Shown one piece after another: positions 6,828 through 11,724 of a stretch of DNA of 11,724 nt. This stretch comes from Bacteroidota bacterium. Its GTDB lineage: Bacteria > Bacteroidota > Bacteroidia > Chitinophagales > Chitinophagaceae. The translations under genes were made by a program, and so were the position numbers. Position 1 is the first letter of the stretch; each line of letters starts with the position of its first letter. The stretch lies in assembly GCA_947461985.1 (NCBI GenBank), contig CANHNT010000030.1, positions 1-11,724 on the forward strand, in the 5' to 3' direction. The notes under the pieces were generated by a model, which saw nothing but the letters and a program-made list of their open reading frames with translations, did not search any database and was not told the origin of the DNA.

Positions 6828-7562
6828 ATGCTCGATTTAATAGATAAACATAAAATCCCTTCACACGTTGCCATTATTATGGACGGCAATGGTAGATGGG
6901 CAAAAGAAAGAGATAAAGACAGACTTTTTGGTCATCAACATGGTGTAATAAGTGTTAAAGAGGTAGTGGAAGGATGTGCTGAAATTGGCATTCAATACCT
7001 AACACTTTACGCTTTTTCTACAGAAAATTGGAACCGACCAGAAAATGAAGTGAAAGGCCTAATGGAATTGTTAGTGGCAACGATTCGAAAAGAAGCAGAA
7101 TCATTAAATAAAAATGGCGTTCGATTATGGGTAATAGGTGATTTAGATAGTTTGCCCGAAAATTGTAAAGAAGAATTGTTAGAAGCAACTGAATTAACCA
7201 AAGACAACACTAAATTAAATGTAATTTTAGCATTAAGCTATAGCTCGAAATGGGAGATTACAAATGCAGTTAAACAAATTGCAGCAAAAATAAAAAACAA
7301 CGAGTTGCAGGTAGAAGATATTAACGAAGAAGTATTTGCTTCTTTTTTAACAACCAAAAATTTTCCTGACCCTGAATTAATGATTAGAACGAGCGGTGAA
7401 CATAGAATCAGTAATTTTTTACTATATCAATTGGCTTATGCTGAATTGTATTTTACGCACACGCATTGGCCAGACTTTAGAAAAAAGAATTTATACGAAG
7501 CGGTATTAAACTTTCAAAATCGCGAACGCCGTTTTGGCAAAATCAGTGAACAACTCTACTAA
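6828..7562 (+). CDS. uppS: Isoprenyl transferase (undecaprenyl diphosphate synthase)
   Basis: The enzyme adds isopentenyl units in cis to farnesyl diphosphate, making the C55 carrier lipid for peptidoglycan and polysaccharide synthesis at the inner membrane. The 244-aa protein has the family motifs: HVAIIMDGNGRWA (13-25, catalytic Asp19), YAFSTENWNRP (61-71), and DPELMIRTSGEHRISNFLL (181-199), with Glu206 and WPDF (214-217) downstream. One conserved segment differs: family members normally have Y-G-G-R or Y-S-G-R before W-[DE]-I, but here it is YSSKWEI (138-144), so a Gly and the Arg are replaced by Ser and Lys. The rest is intact, so I still expect activity. The ATG at 6828 is chosen over an in-frame TTG at 6810 because MLDLIDKHKIPSHVA is the usual length. 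It starts the envelope operon and is 11 bases from bamA. Confidence 0.95.
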   Translation: MLDLIDKHKIPSHVAIIMDGNGRWAKERDKDRLFGHQHGVISVKEVVEGCAEIGIQYLTLYAFSTENWNRPENEVKGLMELLVATIRKEAESLNKNGVRLWVIGDLDSLPENCKEELLEATELTKDNTKLNVILALSYSSKWEITNAVKQIAAKIKNNELQVEDINEEVFASFLTTKNFPDPELMIRTSGEHRISNFLLYQLAYAELYFTHTHWPDFRKKNLYEAVLNFQNRERRFGKISEQLY

Positions 7563-7573
7563 CTAGTATCTAT

Positions 7574-10198
7574 ATGGATTTTAAAATAAAAATTAGTTTA
7601 TTACTAACTATAATTCTTTTTGCTCAATTTCAATCGAATGCCCAAATTGGACTGAAGACTAAAAAATCGGCTACTAAATTATTTAACACAGCTAACGATT
7701 ATGTTATTGGTGGGATTACTATTTCTGGCTCAGAGTATTTAGATGAAGAATTGCTTATTTCAATTTCAGGATTGACTATTGGCGACAAAATAAAATTGCC
7801 AAATGACGCAAGTATTGCTAAGGCGATTCAAAACCTATGGAAACAAAATTTATTTGCTAACATAGAAATAAATGAAAGTAAAATTGTAGGAGAAAAAATA
7901 TTTTTAGATATTCATATTACAGAACGTCCTCGTTTGTCGAAATATAATTTTAAAGGAGCTAAAGACAATGATGTAAAAGAAATTAAAGAAAAGATAGGCT
8001 TAGTTAAATCAAAAGTAATTACAGAAGCTACCAAACAAAATGCAGTAGAAAAAATTAAAAAATTCTTTACTGAAAAAGGGTATTCAAACATTACAGTAAG
8101 TGTTACTGAAAAAAAAGATACCAGCTTAATTAACATGGCCATTTTGACGTTTACTATTAATAAAGGTCAAAAAGTAAAAATCAATCAAATAAATATTTTT
8201 GGAAATGAAAATGCGACTACCTTAAAATTAAAAGGGAACATGAAAGGGTGCAAAGAAATGGCTCGTTTTTCATTAAAAAGTGCAAATGATGAAAGTGTTT
8301 TGGGTGTCAATCAAAATAGAACAAAAGAATATTTTAAAGGTAAAGGATTTTTTTCCCTTACAAAAACACTTCAATTAATTGACCCCTATTTTAGATACAA
8401 AATATTTTCTGCATCAAAATTTAATGCAAAAAAATATGATGATGATAAACAAGCGATTGTAGAATATTACAATTCAATAGGATACAGAGATGCAGCCATC
8501 GAAAAGGACACATTTTATGCTGCACAAAATGGGCATCTTAATATCGATGTAAAAGTAAAAGAAGGTAAGCGATATTATTTCGGCGATATTGAATGGAAAG
8601 GAAATACAAAATACACGAATGAACAATTAACTAAGCATACGGGTATAAAAAAAGGCGATATTTACAATAACGAATTATTGCAAAAACGGTTAGGGAAAAT
8701 TCCTACACAAGAAGCAGACGATATTAGTTCTTTATATTTGGATGACGGTTATTTAGCTTTTAACACAGACATTGTCGAAAAGTCAATTTTAGGGGATACC
8801 ATCAACTTTGAAGTAAAAGTGATAGAAGGGGAACAATATACCATTAGAAATGTAAATATTTCGGGTAATGACAAAACACATGAACATGTTATTAGAAGAG
8901 AATTAAGAACCTATCCAGGAAGTAAATTTTCGAGAGCAGATATCATTCGTTCACAAAGACAAATTGCTAATTTAGGATTTTTTGATGCTGAGAAAATTGG
9001 TATTCAGCCAACTCCTCACAATGATGGCACGGTTGATATCGATTACACGTTAACAGAAAAATCTGCCGATCAATTAGAGCTTCAAGCAGGTTTTGGAGGC
9101 GGTTTAGGCGTTACGGGTACATTAGGTGTATCGTTTAATAATTTTGCATTAAAAAATATCGGGAAAATTAAAAATTGGGATCCATTGCCTATGGGTGATG
9201 GTCAAAAATTAGCGATCAGAGGGCAAGCTAATGGAAAGCAATATAACTCAGTAAATGCAAGCTTTACAGAACCTTGGTTAGGAGGTAAAAAACCAAATTC
9301 ATTGTCTGTAAGTTTATACAGAACTTATTTTGCAGCTGGAAGTCAGTTTTCAACTACAACAGGCCACATGACCACATTAGGAGCAGGCGCTACAATGAGT
9401 AAACAATTGAAATGGCCTGATGATTATTTTATATTGTCGTATGGGTTAAACTATCAGTTATATAAAATTAACAACTATACTTTCTTTTCAGATTTTAAGA
9501 ATGGACAAGCCAATAATTTAAGTTTAAAAATTAATTTAGGACGATATTCAATTGATCAACCATTGTATCCTAGAAGTGGTTCAAATATTTCAATGAGTTT
9601 GCAATTAACTGCACCGTATTCACTTTTAAGCGGTAAAGATTATTCTACAGCATCTACAGCTGAAAAATATAAGTGGATAGAATACCATAAATATCGTTTT
9701 ACAGCAGAATGGTATCAACGAATTAAAGGTAATTTAATATTAAAATTAGCTACAAAACATGGTTACTTAGCTTATTATAATAAAGATGTACAATCTCCTT
9801 TTGAACGCTTCCAAGTGGGAGGAGATGGTCTTTCTGGGTTTACTATTTATGGTAGAGATATTATCGCTCAAAGAGGATATGAAATATATTCAAATCAAAC
9901 CAATGGAGCGGCTATCTTTAATAAATATCAAGCCGAACTGCGTTATCCTTTTTCATTAAATCCTTCCTCCACTATTTATGGATTAGCTTTTTTTGACGCA
10001 GCCAATGCTTGGGATAATTTCAAGAGTTTTAATCCGTTTCAACTAAAACGATCAGTTGGATTAGGAGTACGTATATTTTTACCGATGTTTGGCTTATTAG
10101 GATTAGATTATGGTTTAGGAGTTGATCGATTAACGCCAGGCACTAAATTCGGACAAGCGACCAAAATTAGTTTCATGTTAGGATTCGAGCCCGAATAG
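7574..10198 (+). CDS. bamA: Outer-membrane protein assembly factor BamA
   Basis: BamA is the Omp85 core that folds beta-barrel proteins into the outer membrane. The 874-aa protein has a signal peptide cleaved after SNA (23), then five POTRA domains: about 43-118, 119-200, 201-332, 333-421 and 422-496. A 16-strand barrel runs from about 500 to the end. POTRA3 carries a long insert (about 226-290, including GFFSLTKTLQLIDPYFRYKI) before the conserved SKFNAKKYDDDK and NSIGYRDA. I remember this insert type from Chitinophagales BamA proteins. The loop-6 signature is present as GGDGLSGF (about 751-758), then RGY with Arg767, equivalent to the VRGF arginine. The C-terminus is unusual: it ends SFMLGFEPE, with three residues after the final Phe instead of a terminal aromatic residue. 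The neighbours uppS and skp genes give the standard context. Confidence 0.96.
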   Translation: MDFKIKISLLLTIILFAQFQSNAQIGLKTKKSATKLFNTANDYVIGGITISGSEYLDEELLISISGLTIGDKIKLPNDASIAKAIQNLWKQNLFANIEINESKIVGEKIFLDIHITERPRLSKYNFKGAKDNDVKEIKEKIGLVKSKVITEATKQNAVEKIKKFFTEKGYSNITVSVTEKKDTSLINMAILTFTINKGQKVKINQINIFGNENATTLKLKGNMKGCKEMARFSLKSANDESVLGVNQNRTKEYFKGKGFFSLTKTLQLIDPYFRYKIFSASKFNAKKYDDDKQAIVEYYNSIGYRDAAIEKDTFYAAQNGHLNIDVKVKEGKRYYFGDIEWKGNTKYTNEQLTKHTGIKKGDIYNNELLQKRLGKIPTQEADDISSLYLDDGYLAFNTDIVEKSILGDTINFEVKVIEGEQYTIRNVNISGNDKTHEHVIRRELRTYPGSKFSRADIIRSQRQIANLGFFDAEKIGIQPTPHNDGTVDIDYTLTEKSADQLELQAGFGGGLGVTGTLGVSFNNFALKNIGKIKNWDPLPMGDGQKLAIRGQANGKQYNSVNASFTEPWLGGKKPNSLSVSLYRTYFAAGSQFSTTTGHMTTLGAGATMSKQLKWPDDYFILSYGLNYQLYKINNYTFFSDFKNGQANNLSLKINLGRYSIDQPLYPRSGSNISMSLQLTAPYSLLSGKDYSTASTAEKYKWIEYHKYRFTAEWYQRIKGNLILKLATKHGYLAYYNKDVQSPFERFQVGGDGLSGFTIYGRDIIAQRGYEIYSNQTNGAAIFNKYQAELRYPFSLNPSSTIYGLAFFDAANAWDNFKSFNPFQLKRSVGLGVRIFLPMFGLLGLDYGLGVDRLTPGTKFGQATKISFMLGFEPE

Positions 10199-10241
10199 AT
10201 AAATAATCGTTAAAGAATATTTACATTTCAAACTTTATCTG

Positions 10242-10249
10242 TTCATTTG
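10242..10249 (+). promoter_or_regulatory. Weak candidate -7 element before the first skp gene
   Basis: TTCATTTG differs from TAnnTTTG at one position and lies 25 bases before the ATG at 10275. There is no good -33 element, so read-through from the bamA transcript is the likelier source of skp1 expression. The leader that follows is A-rich (repeated AAAATAAAA), as is usual before starts in this phylum. Confidence 0.3.
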
Positions 10250-10274
10250 TAGTCAAAAATAAAATAAAAATAAA

Positions 10275-10799
10275 ATGAAAAAAATAACTGTAATTGCAAT
10301 ATTATTTATTGCATCCTTTCAAGTTCAAGCACAACGCTATTGCGTAGTAGATTCTAAATATATTTTAGAAAATTTACCAGAATACAAGCAAGCTCAAACA
10401 AAATTAGACGAAGTATCTGCACAATGGCAAAAAGATATTGATGCAAAATTATTAGATGTAGATAGAATGTATAAAACCTATCAAGCTGAGCAAGTGATGT
10501 TGAGTGATGAAATGAAAAAGAAACGCGAAGATGAAATTATCAAAAAAGAAAAAGAAGCTAAAGAATTACAAAAAAAGCGTTTTGGTTTCGAAGGCGATTT
10601 GTTTAAACGTCGTCAGGAATTAGTAAAACCAGTGCAAGATAAAGTGTATAACGCCATTCAAAAACTAGCCACTTCTAAAGGCTATGATATTATTTTTGAT
10701 AAATCGGCAGACTTAAGTGTGTTTTACTCAGATAATAAAATTGACAAAAGCGATGATGTACTGAAAGAATTAGGTGTAAGCGCTCCAAAATCTAAATAA
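10275..10799 (+). CDS. skp: OmpH/Skp-family periplasmic chaperone, first paralogue
   Basis: This 174-aa protein has a signal peptide (1-19, VQA|Q) and the OmpH pattern. A short N-terminal strand (RYCVVDSKYILENLPEYK, 21-38) is followed by a long charged coiled coil (about 40-130, rich in Lys/Glu, with KEKEAKELQKKRFGFEGDL). The C-terminal strand part comes next (about 130-165, ATSKGYDIIFDKSADLSVFY). Skp forms a jellyfish-like trimer that holds unfolded outer-membrane proteins in the periplasm before BamA inserts them. It sits 76 bases after bamA and just before a second copy. Compared with the second paralogue its coiled coil is more lysine-rich and it contains one cysteine (Cys23) that the other lacks. 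The family assignment is strong; a division of labour between the copies is inference. Confidence 0.93.
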   Translation: MKKITVIAILFIASFQVQAQRYCVVDSKYILENLPEYKQAQTKLDEVSAQWQKDIDAKLLDVDRMYKTYQAEQVMLSDEMKKKREDEIIKKEKEAKELQKKRFGFEGDLFKRRQELVKPVQDKVYNAIQKLATSKGYDIIFDKSADLSVFYSDNKIDKSDDVLKELGVSAPKSK

Positions 10800-10827
10800 A
10801 GTAAAGAGCTCTTCAATACAAAAACAG

Positions 10828-10835
10828 TATATTTG
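10828..10835 (+). promoter_or_regulatory. Promoter -7 element for the second skp gene
   Basis: TATATTTG is an exact TAnnTTTG match, 40 bases before the ATG at 10876, inside the 76-base gap between the skp genes. The leader would be about 34 bases. No TTG is seen at -33. It suggests that the second chaperone can be made apart from the rest of the operon. Confidence 0.5.
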
Positions 10836-10875
10836 CACTCTTTTTTTAACAAACAACATAAAACAATAAATATAA

Positions 10876-11400
10876 ATGAAAAAATTAATTATCGCTTTAG
10901 CATTCATTCTGACCTCATCAGTAATTTTTGCACAACAAAAAATCGGATACATTAACTCAGAAGAATTAATAAGCACCATGCCAGAATACAAAAAGTATAC
11001 AGCGGATGTAGAAGCGTATAAAAAAACGTTTGTAGACCAATTAACTGCCATGCAAAAAGAAATGGAAACAAAGTATAAAGCTTATGAAGCAACCGCCAAA
11101 ACTACATCTGACGAAATTAGACAGGTGAAAGAAAAAGAATTAAGCGACTTACAAGCAAGAATGCAAACGTTTCAACAAACAGCTGAAGAAAAAATTGCTG
11201 CAAAAGGGCAAGAATTATTAAAACCAATTACTGAAAAAGCTGATAAAGCGATTCAAGATGTGGCTAAAGAAAAAGTATATAGCTATATTTTAGACGTATC
11301 TGCAGGTTCAATTATTTATGCATTGCCTACAGATAATATTATTGGAGATGTAAAAGCCAAATTAGGAATTAAAGAAACAACAGCTATTCCTAAAAAATAA
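10876..11400 (+). CDS. OmpH/Skp-family periplasmic chaperone, second paralogue
   Basis: This protein also has 174 aa, with a signal peptide (1-19, IFA|Q), the N-terminal motif KIGYINSEELISTMPEYKKY (22-41), a coiled coil (about 45-125, AYKKTFVDQLTAMQKEMETK onward) and a C-terminal strand part (KVYSYILDVSAGSIIYAL). The MPEYK segment lines up with LPEYK of the upstream paralogue, and both genes have equal length, so they are an old tandem duplication. Little identity remains outside the ends, so the copies have diverged in charge and probably in clients. Mixed trimers are conceivable but untested. The expected role is the same: holding outer-membrane proteins in the periplasm for BamA. A strong terminator follows 21 bases after the stop, ending the operon here. 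The murI gene often seen next in this phylum is not present directly downstream. Confidence 0.93.
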   Translation: MKKLIIALAFILTSSVIFAQQKIGYINSEELISTMPEYKKYTADVEAYKKTFVDQLTAMQKEMETKYKAYEATAKTTSDEIRQVKEKELSDLQARMQTFQQTAEEKIAAKGQELLKPITEKADKAIQDVAKEKVYSYILDVSAGSIIYALPTDNIIGDVKAKLGIKETTAIPKK

Positions 11401-11420
11401 TCATCACTAACATCATATAT

Positions 11421-11451
11421 AAAAAGCTATCTAACTTTTAGATAGCTTTTT
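11421..11451. terminator. Strong terminator ending the uppS-bamA-skp-skp operon
   Basis: AAAAAGCTATCTAA (11421-11434) and TTAGATAGCTTTTT (11438-11451) form a perfect 14-bp inverted repeat with a three-base loop. The T run after the stem gives rho-independent termination on the plus strand, and the A run on the left makes it work on the minus strand too. Confidence 0.9.
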
Positions 11452-11558
11452 ATATTCTTAATAGAAATTGTAAATATTTTCATCTATTAAATGATAAAAC
11501 TCACCTTAATCCTACTAGCATATAACAAAATACTATTAAAAACATATTAATAAATCCT

Positions 11559-11566
11559 TATTTTTG
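11559..11566 (+). promoter_or_regulatory. Promoter -7 element for the desaturase-like gene
   Basis: TATTTTTG matches TAnnTTTG exactly and ends only six bases before the ATG at 11573. With the usual distance to the start of transcription, the message would begin at or within a base or two of the ATG, so it may be leaderless. No TTG is visible at -33. Confidence 0.5.
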
Positions 11567-11572
11567 TCTGGT

Positions 11573-11724
11573 ATGGAACAACTAAAAAGAGTTAAATTCG
11601 TAAATAAAGAGAAAACCCAATTTTTAAAAACATTAAAAACAAGGGTAGATCAATATTTTATAGATAATAAAATAGAAAAGACGGCTAACACAAAAATGAA
11701 GATTAAATCATTTGCAATGTTAAG
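11573..11724 (+). CDS. Probable membrane fatty acid (acyl-CoA) desaturase, N-terminal part
   Basis: Fifty codons are visible from the ATG at 11573 to the window edge. The peptide includes RVKFVNKEKTQFLKTLKTRV and DQYFIDNKIEKTANTKMKIK. From memory this resembles the N-terminus of Bacteroidota linoleoyl-CoA/delta-6-type desaturases (pattern VRFxNKxxxxFxxTLxxRVDxYF, then a short N-terminal linker before the first membrane helix). These enzymes are integral membrane di-iron proteins that put double bonds into acyl chains and so adjust membrane fluidity. The histidine boxes that would prove it lie beyond the window. The gene is separate from the upstream operon, with a terminator and its own -7 element in between. 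The identification rests on about 40 residues. Confidence 0.55.
   Translation, partial: MEQLKRVKFVNKEKTQFLKTLKTRVDQYFIDNKIEKTANTKMKIKSFAML

Noticed and set aside
7007..7210. Minus-strand frame inside uppS, and similar ones at 7912-8142 and 10770-11051
   Set aside because: They lie antisense to well-supported genes and show no recognisable protein features.
10804..10813. Palindrome AAGAGCTCTT between the skp genes
   Set aside because: Ten bases with no second copy near it; not enough to claim an operator.
11452..11558. AT-rich gap between the operon terminator and the desaturase promoter
   Set aside because: Checked for small genes, repeats and RNA structure; only stop-rich AT sequence was seen.

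Overview
The window looks like a chromosomal core region of an AT-rich member of the Bacteroidota, probably close to the Chitinophagales. Four things point there. The gene run uppS-bamA-skp-skp is typical of the phylum. Most gene starts have the phylum's -7 promoter element TAnnTTTG, with eight exact copies in the gaps between genes. Leaders before start codons are A-rich and mostly lack Shine-Dalgarno sites. The BamA protein has a long insert in its third POTRA domain, which I associate from memory with this order.

Layout, left to right. Positions 1-377 (minus) hold the start of an exported protein whose PDZ domain begins at the window edge. Positions 452-655 (minus) hold the 3' part of a LytTR DNA-binding domain gene, joined directly to the stop codon of a large membrane glycosyltransferase (655-2583, minus). 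Divergent from that is a SuhB-like inositol monophosphatase (2643-3437, plus). A 40-codon fragment resembling the C-terminus of a di-haem thiol oxidoreductase (3440-3562, minus) directly follows the stop codon of hflX (3563-4753, minus, TTG start). Next are a DinB-family protein (4899-5399, minus) and a PQQ-repeat beta-propeller lipoprotein (5478-6596, minus).

A 231-bp divergent region at 6597-6827 carries promoters in both directions. It leads into the envelope operon: uppS (6828-7562), bamA (7574-10198) and two skp/ompH paralogues (10275-10799 and 10876-11400), closed by a strong terminator at 11421-11451. The window ends in the start of a likely membrane fatty acid desaturase (11573 onward).

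The plus-strand operon joins the undecaprenyl carrier lipid supply (UppS) with outer-membrane protein assembly (BamA) and its periplasmic chaperones (two Skp-like proteins). The glycosyltransferase uses lipid or sugar substrates at the inner membrane, and the beta-propeller lipoprotein superficially resembles BamB, so the right half is mainly about the cell envelope. I see no mobile element, CRISPR array, tRNA or rRNA, and no clear new multi-gene system. The most unusual points are the two 3' gene remnants that each start exactly at an upstream stop codon, the glycosyltransferase with a collapsed sugar-phosphate transferase tail, and the substitutions in the UppS active-site region.
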